From positions 124,001 to 188,000 of the forward strand of contig JALLLT010000049.1 of the NCBI GenBank assembly GCA_025266875.1: 64,000 nt of DNA. Direction: 5' to 3'. Of this stretch, positions 33,836 through 45,922 are shown piece after piece (positions within the stretch are counted from its first letter, which is position 1; every line of letters begins with the position of its first letter). Source of the stretch: Fennellomyces sp. T-0311. Its lineage: Eukaryota > Mucoromycota > Mucoromycetes > Mucorales > Lichtheimiaceae. The translations under genes were made by a program, and so were the position numbers. Under the pieces are notes generated by a model. The model was not told the origin of the DNA, searched no databases, and saw only the letters and a program-made list of their open reading frames with translations.

Positions 33836-35773
33836 ATGGCGACGTTGACTCCAGACTCGATTGGCAGCGCGGCCTTGCTTTCAGGTGCTACAATTCTCGG
33901 GTTGTTGGCAGCCAAGTACAGTGACCGTGCAGTATTCTACGAACGCCCCGAGGGCGTCGTGTTTGCTCCGGGAGCACCGCTTGTAGGCTCGCTATTCAGC
34001 CAAATCAAGAACAAAGAGCGGTTCTTGGAAGCTGTCGACGAACGTCTCGAGAAGTTTAACTCATTGACAATGTAAACAGCGAGCGTGGGAGACATGATAG
34101 TTGCTGAATTTTTCACGTGCTATTTTAGTGCTCAAACTGTTCTGGGGCTTCCCCCACAAATTATGACCATCGACCCTGCAAATGTCGAATATATATTGAA
34201 GAGTAATAATTATTATTCGAATTAGAAAGCCAGTTTATTGACTATATGCATCGTTAATGTAGCCAACTTTTCCAATTACGTTAAGGGTCCACAAATGATG
34301 TAGGTTTTATCACTTGGGTTTGCTTTTTCTCCGACAGTCTAGGCTAATTTTTTGCTAGGTACGCTATGGGTGACCTCTTTGGTCATGGCATTTTCGTTGC
34401 GAACGGTGAGCAATGGAAGTACCAGCGCAAGACAGCCAGTCTGATATTCAACGTCGTCAACTTCCGAGATCATTTTACCGAGTATGTATAGCCCCGTTGG
34501 TAATGCCGAGGTTAGTGCTAACACCATCACTAGTGTCTTCGTCAAGGAGTTGGAGGTGATGTCGCACAAGATTTTGGACAAAAAAGCCGAAAATGGAAAA
34601 CCAGTCGACTTTCATGACATCATTTATAAATTCACCCTTGATTCATTTGTGCTGTAAGTTTCTCAGTTCTGGAGTCGCGTTAAATACGAATGCTAATGGT
34701 TGTTTGATAGACTTGCTTTCGGAAAGCAACTGAATGCAATCCAGAGCAAGGACAAGGTCCCATTTGCCGCCTCGTTTGATGTCTGCCAACAAGGCTGTTT
34801 TGAGCGATTTGTCGATCCTTTCACCAACCTCCGTGAAGCACTCAAGCCTATCTTCAAACCCGGAACGAAAACTTTCAACGACCATCTCAAGGTGGTTAAC
34901 GATTTTGCTTATACTCTTATCAACGAAAGGCGCGAGCAGCTCAAGCAAGGCGGTGAATACAAGGACTTGCTATCACGCTTCATGAAGGCACATAATGCTG
35001 AGAATGAGTTGCTCAGCGACAAGGAACTGCGCGACACTGCATTGAATTTCATTATTGCCGGCAGAGATACAACAGCTCAAGCCCTGTCGTGGACGTTCTA
35101 TAACCTGATGCTGCATCCTCGTATCGAAGCAAAGCTCGTCAAGGAGGTCGAGGAGTGCATCCCTGACGATACATCGTCCCTTGATGCACCTGCGTTGTAC
35201 GAGATTATTAAAAAAATGATCTATGCTCATGCTGTGCAAGTATCTACTACTTTTTTTTCAGTAGTAAAGAGAATTACCTTGCTAATGCCCTTTTAGATTC
35301 TACGAGGTTTTGCGGCTGTATCCATCCGTCCCGACAAACGTCAAGGTGGCTTTAGAAGATGATATGCTACCAGATGGCACGCCTGTACGAAAGGGAGACT
35401 CGCTTTCTTGGAGCCCGTATAGTATGGGTCGCTCAAGTCGTTTATGGGGACCCAATGCTCGAGAATTTGTTCCTGAGCGATGGATTACACCGGATGGTGA
35501 GCTCCGACGCGAATCACAAGGACATTGGCCCGCTTTCCATGCAGGCCCCCGCGTCTGTCTAGGTAAGAAAGAAATCATGTTGCAGCTTTGTTTTTCCTGT
35601 CTAACTTGTGCGATTCAGGCCAAAATCTTGCCACATTGGAAGCACTTGTGGCAATCACCTTGCTGTTGAAGCGGTACAAATTCTCACTGGTTCCTGGCCA
35701 GAACATTACATACGCCGTATCGCTTACACATCCTATGAAAGACGGCATGAAAGTCTTTGTCGAGAGACGTTAA
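33836..35773 (+). CDS. Cytochrome P450, CYP509-like
   Basis: Eight exons (33836-34071, 34129-34202, 34263-34299, 34359-34481, 34534-34653, 34711-35235, 35297-35562, 35619-35773) join in frame to 511 residues, a normal microsomal P450. A hydrophobic N-terminal anchor (SAALLSGATILGLLA) precedes a proline-rich hinge. Motifs: I-helix AGRDTTAQALSW, K-helix FYEVLRLYPSVP (E-x-x-R), FVPERW, and heme loop FHAGPRVCLG with the Cys ligand. The ILGLLAAKY... and AVFYEVLRLYPSVP style resembles the CYP509 family of Mucoromycota, but I assign it only by eye. Substrate unknown. The seventh exon junction needs a GC donor (GCAAGT at 35236) to stay in frame. It sits between two repeat-precursor genes. Confidence 0.92.
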
Positions 35774-38700
35774 ATCCCCTTTCTATATCATTAATGGCTT
35801 ATCTGTACTACACATCAGCTTTTTGAAATATGTATGCTTATGTATGTGTACCCTATCCATATCACTTTTGTCAGTCAATCATTAAATGTATTAATGGCAT
35901 CATTTAACCTCTAACTGTTGTGCGGAGACAAGGAAACCAAGTCGGAGGACCATTTCTATGCATGGTAGGGAATCCCCTGGTACCTTTTTCTGCGACCTGT
36001 GTTGACCCTGAGAAGATGCATCGATCTACATACTTGCAATGCTTGACCCGGGAAACTGATTTTGAAGCGGAATCAGATGACTGAAAAAGCTATACCAGGA
36101 TCTGCAGTGTGTCATCTCAGTAAGGGACGGTGAATTTAAAGCCAGTGTTTCGTTTCAGATTGCAGCCTGCGTCACTTGTTTGCATACCCCCTTAACGATT
36201 GGTCCACTTACATATTCACTGATGCATAATTCTAAGGCATAATCACTTCCGATGCTCCAGCGGGGATTGCTTCATAGCTGATGGTACATTGCCAGTTGAT
36301 GTCATGCACAACAATCGCGTAATTCGTAATCATTATTTTCAAAACCGCCTTTATCTGTGCTTCAAGATATGCATGACACCTATCGTACATCGAGCAAAAT
36401 AATGCGACCGAGAAGATCCTCATATAGAACTTCCGTTCCTGAAAAAGTGTGGTATCACCTTGGTGACAGCATCCAAGAAGAGCGGATCATGTCAAAAGAG
36501 GTGCCGCTGCAATCAAGCGTGTGCGTCAGCGTTAGGGATAGGAATACTGGCTCGGATTACCTTTCGTCTGGATGAACCTTGGGTGTGAATGGGAAGCTAT
36601 AGAACGCATTGATTGTTAGCGAAGAGCCGGATTTCTGTCAGTATCGTTGACAAGAGGATATGATCCGCTATTAGGTTTGCTATTATATCTGGTGAAATAT
36701 TTAGTTTTCCAACCAATCACAAGGGTACATATTCGAGCCTTATGTGCTATATAAATCCTCTATAAGGCGTCTCACAACATCTGGCTATGAGCTGGTGCTT
36801 TATGACAGTTCGCTGTTCAAAAGCTGCGTTGTTACACTGCTATCCCAATAAAGATAGTTACTAAATATCACGATCACACCTGCTAGATCCCAAGTTTCCA
36901 TTGTTACGCGATAGAAATATGCACACTGTCAATGAGACCTAGAAAATTGCTGGTTATATTATGTAACACAGACAAATATCAGAATCTACTCATGATCATA
37001 GATAAATATTATTACGACGTTTCTGGTTCTTAATGTGGTGTCCAAGAGTTAAGTCCGAAAATGGAAGATTAAAATACCGAGTCGCATTCAGCTTAATGCG
37101 CGTTCAGAATCAAGGATGGTGCAATCCGTGCTACATTGTCACTTAGAATCATGGATGGTGCAATCCGTACAACGTATTGCCCAGTATAAAAGGAATATTG
37201 AATTGATAGTTGAACTTGATCTGTTATTCAGAATAAATCCGTGTCTCAAAGGATTCCTATTGTCTCTTCTATTTGTTCTTCTATCACTATCTAAACCAGA
37301 TAACACACTTAAGAAAGGCTGATAGTCTGTAACACTAACTTCCTAATTATGTTCAGATAAAAGCCAAAGTTCAGACAGGCGTCAAAATCCAAACAGTTGT
37401 CAGATTCTAGACACGATTCGATATCCGAATATAATCCAAAACTTATATTTTCTATAAAATTCGGATATAAGAAAATGTATAAATTGGACAAGTGTCGGAG
37501 GAAAGGTATAAATAGCGTGTGTCAATCATCTATAAAGCTTAGTTCTTCCCAACATAAAGTTTTTCTCTATATTAAATTCTTTCTGTCCTATCTCATCGAG
37601 AATAGACAATTTGATAATTTCTTTTTAGGTTATTACAGCAGTTAGACAACGAATATAAGGGCAATTCTCGGAGAACTACCTGCGTTCATAAAAGCCAACC
37701 TTTGTAGATTTTAGAATTTTGATAAAGAATACCTTTAACACAACTCGTTATTGTCAATTTTTACTTGTGTCTAACCGTACAAGGATCGACAAAACAAAAT
37801 AAAATAGAGTTATACCTGTAGTGTGAATACAGCGGACGATAAAACCATCTAATATATAGACACGTCAAAATGCGCATTACTTCTTACGCAAATAATTAGG
37901 ATGGCAGTTCATTTATAAAAGTGGTGCCATCCCATTATTGTTTTGCCCGTAATGAATTGTTACTCTTATTCGAGAACCCTTCAAATATTCAAAAAGTCGT
38001 CGTACATATCCACACTTCTTGCTGATCTTGCTAGAACTGTTCTTTTTCTACATGGCTCATTCATACATATGATAATGGAAAAGGTATTACTTTCATAGAC
38101 AAATTTTACCAACTAAGTATTTTTAGTTATAATTCGAGGGTTATTATTTTTATTTCTGGGAGATTTCAGATATGCTCCTATAAGTATTAGGTCTCATCCT
38201 TGCGGTTCTTATGTTTTGTTTCAATACGTATTGCAAAGTTATAGATCGCATACTTAAAAAACCATAATGGCGAAAAAACAAGTCGGTGTAGTAGGATAGT
38301 TCAGTTATAGACGTACATGTAATTCACTTTGTAATATGTAGGTGAATACTAGATTACATAGTGCTTATTGAACTATAGACACTTCGCAAACTGACAGCGA
38401 ATTGACAAGGGGCCTCGCAATGTAGATACTAGAAAACGTCCAAAAAGCATAACTTTTGATGCGACCATTTCTGGTTCGTAATTATTTAGTAACCAAGGGC
38501 AGCATTTTTCGTCTTTTGAACGTCGGAAGATTAGGAAAAAAGTTTGCCATTTGCCTCCTGTCGAAGGAATCATGGTAGGTTAGTAAACATCAATCAAAGT
38601 ATCCAAATCGGGGCGTATTGTACCTTTGAGAGCCTTCTTTGATTTGTATTCTCCATATATCAAAAATTCTATACTACCGACAGTATCATACTTCCCATCT

Positions 38701-41143
38701 CACAACAGGACCAACCTAATGTTAGTGTATCCAGTAATACTCCTTTTCTATTAATCAACGTTTTCGCAGTCTGATCTTATGCATTATAAACAAGAGAGAA
38801 TCTATTTATATATACTACTAAAGAGCGATTGTTTGACGGAGAAAACGACAAAATATACATACTTGGCACTTTACCTCGTTGATATAGCTGAATATGATAA
38901 ACTATATCGGCTCTTGTCACGTAAGGGGAAGCCTGCAATTGGTGTCCGAAGGCTAAGTACTAAACGGTTTTCTCGGATACGAAAATGTCACACGGACATG
39001 AAAATTTCGATCAAGGAGGGATATAGACAAAATGAAAGGTTTATTTTCCAAGGGTGAGAAGACATATGACCAACTAGTACTTCGGAAAGTACCCCACCTT
39101 GGATTCCCTACCAATGAGAATATCTTTTGGTACATATGAAGAACGAAGAACGAAGAACTTTTTCGGCATGAAGTAAACTGGTATTGGCTCTGCAGGATAA
39201 CAATCTTGCGACGATAGACTAAGCGCCGACAAAAAAAGCGATAAAGATTCTGAAATGTGTTGGATTTTCGATATTCTACATTAGGAGTTAGTTTAGACCA
39301 AAAAAGTGCGTTATATTCTGTATCAAGACCCTTTGCAATTCATAAAATCAATGCCCACAATTACGGGGTATTCTGGATATAACAGTAACAACCAGCGCAA
39401 AGACTTTGTCACGCTTCATAAATGTTTGTAATGCCGAAAAAGCGAGCCTCCCAATAATGTTAAACTGTACAGACTCTTGTTAAGTTTTACTTTGGTAATA
39501 ACAGCATAAGCATTCAAGATTTTTCTTTAAGCATTAGATAACATGATGCTACATCCTGATAAAGCACTTTACGTGTACTAAGGCTTCCTGAAAACGCATT
39601 TGTCAATCCTTTGATGCACTTTGCTGCGTTCGCAATTATTAAAAATGGCTTATGCGGAACACATATTTTTTTAGGAATTGGAAACTGCATAGCTAAAGAG
39701 TCTACGACTTCTTGCGTCGGTAACTATCGGTCCAGGCTAATATCAAGGTGTCTTTGGTACAAACGATAATGCTTCATGACACATTTATACGTAGAACAAA
39801 AGTCAATTCTTGGCTTCACTTTTATGCAACGGCTAGTTCAACTAAGCTATCGGAAATGAATTATTGCTAATATGTTCCTGAGAATTGGTTCATATCAGAT
39901 GATAAGATACATAATGGATTAAGCGCATATGGCTCAAGATGCATGTCCACGTGCCCCTTTGGATAAAACAGAAATTACTGTGCAGTAAATTTTTCTGTAC
40001 TAACCTGGACGTAGTTTAGGTCGAAATTGGGCCACATCAAGAGCATTTGCTGTCACTGCTTTCCTGTTGGTGAGGCTGAGTAGCAGGCTTAATTTGCTTT
40101 GCGTCAGTGAATTCTGTAATCTGCCAACATACAGTCTATGCGATACGACTTTTTTCTCCTTGATGAAGACATATACCTGATCGATGATTGATTTGTGTTT
40201 GTTTTCCATGGTTTAATTGACATTTGTCTACGATAGAGGTTCTCAGTATAAGTTTATTAAAGCTATTATTAACTTCTGTCAGTTGGTTCTAAAACGCAAT
40301 AATGGCGCCATTGATTTCAGCATAATGTAGAGGGAATTGATAGTTTTCAAACCAGATACTGAAATATACATGATGTACTGTTTTGACGACAATTTGTTCT
40401 GCCCTTGGGTATTGATGAAACAACTGGATAGGGGAAAGGGTAACATCTTACTACCACGCTGCTTCTATTACTACCTTGTTTACGGGGTATGGGTCAAAAT
40501 TGAAATCACAAACACTTTCTAGACTAGACGTCATTACACCAAATACTGCAGTTATTCGTTCACATGGCAAATACGAAGTGCCATTACTTTCACTTTTCGG
40601 TAAGGTATGGCTGATTTCTTTTCTTAAAAAAAGCGGGCCTTTTGTGGCTTTTCTATAAAAAATGAAATCCCTTTGCTTACTTGATCATTTTCAGACGGGC
40701 TTCTCTGCAATGATTACGAAAGGGGGTATCACGGAGTCTCTCACTTGATCGGTGGCAAACAATTCTCCTTCAAGGGAAGTAACGCATATATTGAACTTTT
40801 GCTTGCTTGATCCAGACGGGATGTGGTGAAAACAGGGTCCATAAGAAAGGGGTTATGGAGGTTTGTCCAAAAAAGTAAATTTTGAAAGGGGCTCTTTTAC
40901 CATATATGCGTACACGCGGGACTATTATGCATGAATGATCAACGCACCGTTGAAGACACTGGAAGGATCGTGACATAGTGAGCTCCTGCTTGCCAATTTT
41001 TAATTAACCCTCTGATTCGTATTCTGGTTACCGGATCAGTCGATCCGGCTCCGAATTTTGAACATATATATAGGCCAGATTGTTTTGAGCCAAAGTCATT
41101 ATTCTCAATCACTACTACTAGTACTACTACTGCTATCTAAACA
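35774..41143. other. Long AT-rich gene-poor region
   Basis: About 5 kb with no recognisable gene. Possible remains: an ATG frame at 36372-36575, a minus-strand frame at 40000-40209 (MENKHKSIIDQ, with an optional 63-nt in-frame intron) and a frame near 40517 reading LDVITPNTAVIRSHGKYEV. None has enough context to call. The last 120 bp carry the promoter of copy B, with TATATATAGG at 41065. Confidence 0.4.
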
Positions 41144-42901
41144 ATGAAGGTCTCGATCTCTGCAGCGATAGCTCTTTTGGCAGTTGCCACATCAGCTCTT
41201 CCCTATCCTGGCCACGACATCACCGTCGGTGGCAGCAACAATGAGGGCCGTGTCAGCGGCATCGTAAGTTTTTCCTGGCACGCTTAACATTTGTCCCCAC
41301 AGTACTAATTTCGTATATATATCTAGTTGACCAACACTGCAAAGGGTGGTGTCCTTGCATCCAACGAGAAGAACTCCCGTGTTACTGTAATTGATGGCCA
41401 CCATGAACGTCGATGGTCCGATACTACTGTTGGCGGCAACAACAACGACGGCCCAGTCAGTGGCATCTTGACCAATGTCGCCAAAGGTGGTGTCCTTGCA
41501 ACCAATGATCGAAATGCCGAGACCAACGTTGCTTCCGGCCATGTCCGTCGCTACACTGATACTACTGTCGGAGGCAGCAATAACGATGGCCCAGTCAGTG
41601 GTATCTTGACCAACGTCGCCAAGGGTGGTGTTCTTGCTACCAACGACAGAAACTCTGACATCAACGTTGCCTCTGGTCATCTTCACCGTCGCCACACTGA
41701 CACTATCGTTGGCGGCAATAACGGCGATGGACCAGTTGGCGGTATCTTGACCAACGTCGCCAAGGGTGGTGTCCTCGCAACCAACGACCGAAACGCTGAA
41801 ACCAATGTTGCTTCTGGTCACCTTCACCGTCGCTACACCGATACCACCGTCGGCGGCAACAACAACGATGGATCAGTCGGTGGTATCTTGACCAACGTCG
41901 CCGAGGGTGGTGTCCTCGCTACCAACGATCGAAACGCTGAGACCAATGTTGCTTCTGGTCACCTTCATCGTCGCTACACCGATACCACCGTCGGCGGCAA
42001 CAACAACGATGGATCAGTCGGTGGTATCTTGACCAACGTCGCCGAGGGCGGTGTCCTCGCAACCAACGACCGAAACGGTGAGACCAACGTTGCTTCTGGT
42101 CACCTTCACCGTCGCCACACCGATACTATTGTTGGCGGTAGCAACAATGATGGACCAGTTGGCGGCATCTTGACCAACGTCGCCAAGGGTGGTGTCCTTG
42201 CTACCAATGACAGAAATTCGGATACCAACGTTGCCAGCGGCCACCTCCACCGTCGCCACACTGATACTATTGTTGGCGGTAGCAACAACGAGGGACCAGT
42301 CGGCGGTATCTTAACCAACGTCGCTAAGGGTGGTGTCCTCGCTTCCAATGAACAAAACTCCCGTACGACCGTCGTCAGTGGTCATCAGCGCCGAGATTCC
42401 GATGTCACTGCTGGTGGCAGCAACAATGAGGGACCTGTTGGAGGAATCGTAAGTGCTATTGAACAAGTTGGCAAAATTGGGGAAAGCTCACAAGTATACT
42501 TTATCTAGTTGAACAACGTTGCCAAGGGTGGTGTTCTTAGCACTAACAACGAGTATTCTGAGACTACTATCGTTGCTGACCATAGCCATCCAGCTGTTGC
42601 TGCTGCCCCTGGTACCTATGCTCGCAGAGATTCCGATACCGTCGTCGGTGGCAGCAACAACGAGGGTCCAGTCAGCGGCATTTTGACCAACACAGCCAAG
42701 GGTGGCGTGCTTGCAAGCAACAACAAGAACTCCGAAACCACTGTCATCAGTGGCCACCACCGCCGTGATACTGATGTGTACGTTGAAGGCAGCAACAACG
42801 AGGGTCCCGTTAGCGGTATCTTGACCAACACTGCCAAGGGTGGTGTGCTTGCAAGCAACAACAAGAATTCGGATACCACCGTTGTCACCGGTCACCACTA
42901 G
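41144..42901 (+). CDS. Secreted repeat protein with dibasic sites, mostly intronless array (copy B)
   Basis: Three exons (41144-41263, 41327-42448, 42509-42901) join in frame to 544 residues. The signal peptide is MKVSISAAIALLAVATSALP. There are ten full repeats and a partial one, each about 46 residues: LTNVAKGGVLATNDRN, a short Ser/Val stretch with GHLHRR or GHHRR, then DTTVGGNNNDGPVSGI. Every full repeat has one Arg-Arg. Repeat 9 has a His/Ala/Pro-rich insertion before its ARRD. The two introns sit at exactly the boundary used in copy A (after GI, before L, phase 0), but the eight repeats between them have none. Repeats 4 and 5 are almost identical at DNA level, so the array is changing by recent duplication. 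Same possible roles as copy A. Confidence 0.9.
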
Positions 42902-43764
42902 AGCTGTTATTTTCTGTTACTTTTTTTTGTTGGATGGGGGTCACTCCCCCAGAGAAGCTTTGTTTCCAACCCATAGCTAGAGAAATACTTTTCTTACTAA
43001 AAAACTATCGAGCTATAATAAATGGACTTAATATCACTTAGTTGCATGTTTTCTAATTATTGAATATACAAATATAATCTTAGTGGCATATTTCATCCAT
43101 CAACACATGCAAACATTGATGTGTTGTACGCTGACAACAACGTTGGGGTTGCACACCGGTCCAGGCATGGAAAACTACATTGCATGACAGGGTAGTAAAT
43201 ATGGACCAAGTACCACGTATCTTTCTTCCACCAGCCAGTATCTGCAATGCTCCCTGCATGTATATGTATATATGCATACGTACAAAATGGTCTTTGGCTT
43301 TAACTAATAAAATGTGAAAAGAGTCCCAAACTCGGGGGCGACATGCATCAGCTCTGGTACAAGGGCTTTCTGGTCGATGTGCGACTGGAGTAGTGCAATA
43401 TACTTTTTTCTTAAACTGTGTTCACTTTTTTTTGTGGTGGTTACATCCAACCGCTCGTTTGGCTATAGAAGAGATTCCCGTTAAAAGGTAATGAGTCATT
43501 TGGTTGAGACATGGTTCGAAACAGATTAGGACCGAGCGCTGCGCACGACTATTGCAAGCTAGTCTACGAAGCTGATAGTAGACGCAATGTTAAGAGCTTT
43601 TTTAACACTTGGTGCATGCAATTAAACAAAGTTGATAAAGTAACATAAACCACATGTCAAAAAATGTAAGTAGCTGTTGAGAAGGTGATAGCCGCGGTAG
43701 TTGATAAAGATGTATCGTTTTCATATACAATTGAAAACGGAAAAAAACCTCTGGACAAACATCC
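42902..43764. other. Spacer between copies B and C
   Basis: 3' flank of copy B, including a CAACCCATAGCTAGA block that recurs after copy C. The rest has no gene. Confidence 0.5.
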
Positions 43765-44169
43765 ATGACCCGCGTGCAAGCCTCATTACTGGGAATTTTA
43801 ACTATATTAAACGGAGCACTCGCCCATCCCATGGGTAGATACAGTGAGAAAGCGGAGAGATGGTTTACTGATAACCTTGATAACCATATGGCGAGACCTA
43901 CCAGAAAGTAACTGGAAGACAACATCGTTTGGATGATCACAGAGAATCAAGCAGTTTTATCCGGGACAATCAAGAAAAGCCAACTACTTCCGTTCGGGGA
44001 GACCAAAACTGCTATCAGCACCAATTGCCGTCGTGGCACTGATGACAACATTGAAAACAGTATCAAAGGCCCTGTCAGCGGGATCTCGATCAACATTGCC
44101 AGGGGTGAGGTGCTTGCAAGCAACGACAAAAATTCGGATGCCATTGCTGTCACCCGTCGTTACTATTAG
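43765..44169 (+). CDS. Small secreted relic of the repeat-precursor family (copy C)
   Basis: Two exons (43765-43834, 43955-44169) join in frame to 94 residues. The first encodes a signal peptide (MTRVQASLLGILTILNGALA). The second encodes one degenerate repeat: CRRGTDDNIENSIKGPVSGI, then LASNDKNSDAIAV and RRYY at the end. It aligns with the last repeat and stop of copy B. The DNA after the stop shares the CAACCCATAGCTAGA block with copy B's 3' flank, so it arose by tandem duplication. The 120-bp intron is my reconstruction; an earlier stop exists if it is not spliced, in which case this is a pseudogene. Confidence 0.5.
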
Positions 44170-44365
44170 AGCAGCCCCTTTTTCGTAGGATAGCCTTCCT
44201 CTCTCCGGGAGAAGATTTATTTCCAACCCATAGCTAGACAACTACATTGGTCCTACTGAAATACCTTTTTAGCCAAAAGAACTATAGCAAGAACATCCGC
44301 TTATTTTCGCGAGAAGGCGTCAGAAGTTGGATTCCTCACTTGTAGAAAGGAATGAGCAACAGTCA

Positions 44366-44387
44366 GAGCATCCCCAACGGTTTGCGC
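44366..44387 (+). repeat. Left terminal inverted repeat of the Harbinger element
   Basis: GAGCATCCCCAACGGTT followed by TGCGC. It matches the right end inverted over 17 bases and then again after one extra T. Confidence 0.9.
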
Positions 44388-44536
44388 TATTCTATTTTCT
44401 ATTTGGTACACCGCTATCATAGCAGGACCATAGAAAGCACCGGTTTTCCAACGGTTCGCGCTATAATAAAAATCACTGTGCTACGTTGATAGATGGACTT
44501 TCTATTTTATCTTTCCCGCTTATCTGTTCCCTCAAC

Positions 44537-45902
44537 ATGCTTGACGAAGAAAAACTCATGAAGATGTTCAGAGAAGATGCTGAGCTACAGCGCATTCACC
44601 TGCGCAATGTTCGCCGCATCATTCAGGAGATACGCGACAATGATGACATTCCAAGACGCCGAGGCGGCTCTGTTCCTGGCCATCGGGTCACAGATCGTGA
44701 ACGTGTCCTTGGTCATCATCGACTAATGAAGGACTACTTTCTCGATCCCCCAGTGTATCCTTCTGAGACTTTTCGTCGCCGTTTCCGGATGAACAGGGGT
44801 CTTTTTGTGTCAATCGTCACGGACTTAGAGAAAGAAGAACGACCCGGTGGAAACAACTACTTCAAACAGAAGTACGATGCAACCCGCAAGCCAGGTCTTT
44901 CACCATATCAGAAAGTCACAGCAGCGATCCGACAGCTTGCGTATGGTGTTACAGCAGACGCCGTCGACGAGTATCTCCGTCTTGGCGAGTCCACCGCCAT
45001 GGAATGCTTAAAGGAGTTCTGTGATGCCATTATTCGTATCTATGGCAACGAATACCTCCGCCACCCGAACGAAGCGGATCTGGAGAGAATTCTGGAGCAG
45101 AACAAGGCACGAGGCTTTCCGGGGATGCTTGGCTCCTTGGATTGTATGCACTGGAGTTGGAAGAACTGTCCTTCGGCTTGGAAAGGCCAGTATCAAGGCA
45201 AGGAAAAAGGGGCAACCGTAATCCTCGAGGCCGTCGCCGACTACGACACTTACATCTGGCACGCGTACTTTGGTCTTCCTGGCTCCCTGAACGACATCTA
45301 CGTCCTGCAACGTTCGCCGTTGTTCAGTGATATGGCTTCCGACCTCTTGCCACCAGTTAATTACACTGTAAATGGCAAGGAATATAACCAGGGATACTAC
45401 TTGGTTGATGGTATCTACCCGCCATGGGGTGCATTCATCGATACGATCCCACATCCATTTGGTGAAAAGAAGAAGGTAATAATAGTCATCCCAAATAACA
45501 CAAACATTCTAATACAATATGTAGATCTTTGCGAAAATGCAAGAAGCAGCACGCAAGGACGTTGAACGTGTCTTTGGTGTACTACAAGCAAGATTCGCAG
45601 TTGTCCGACATCCAGCAAAGTTATGGAAGCCGTCGACACTGAAGAAGGCCATGACTACGTGCATCATCTTGCATAATATGATCATTGTGCATGAGCGCAC
45701 ACTTCAAGAAGACGAGAGGGAGGATATCGATGGTTTAGAATGCGAAGGACCAGAACCTCCATTGGTAGTACGCAAGGAAGTCAACACGATCGGCGAGTTC
45801 TTGGACCGCTATGAAGAAATCAAGGATGCTTCACTCCATCATAGGCTCAAGAACGATCTTATCGAACACGTTTATCGTCACGTCAAGCAAAGTACTTTGT
45901 GA
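44537..45902 (+). CDS. PIF/Harbinger DDE transposase
   Basis: Two exons (44537-45475, 45525-45902; 49-bp intron) give 438 residues. The N-terminal part is helical and basic, with RRRFRMNRGLFVSIV and LSPYQKVTAAIRQLAYGVTA. The catalytic triad is visible: Asp in GSLDCMHWSWKNCPSAW, Asp in YYLVDGIYPPWGAFI and Glu in DVERVFGVLQARFAVVRHP. This is the DDE_4/plant-transposon-protein type. It would cut and paste the element together with the Myb-like partner. The ATG at 44537 is the first in the frame; a few in-frame codons lie before it without ATG. All catalytic positions are intact and there are no stops. Confidence 0.95.
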
Positions 45903-45922
45903 GTATTTTTATAAAAAAAAGT

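Noticed and set aside
30800..41052. Shared GATCCGGCT near the promoters of copies A and B
   Set aside because: Its position relative to the TATA box differs (after it in A, before it in B) and the word occurs elsewhere in the window, so it is not good evidence for a common regulator.
41192..41827. 211-codon minus-strand frame over copy B
   Set aside because: A by-product of the tandem repeat; the plus strand has a signal peptide, splice sites and a paralogue with the same protein frame.
43500..43535. GGTTCGAA sequence suggesting a tRNA T-arm
   Set aside because: The flanking bases do not form an acceptor stem, D-arm or anticodon arm. I found no convincing tRNA gene anywhere in the window.
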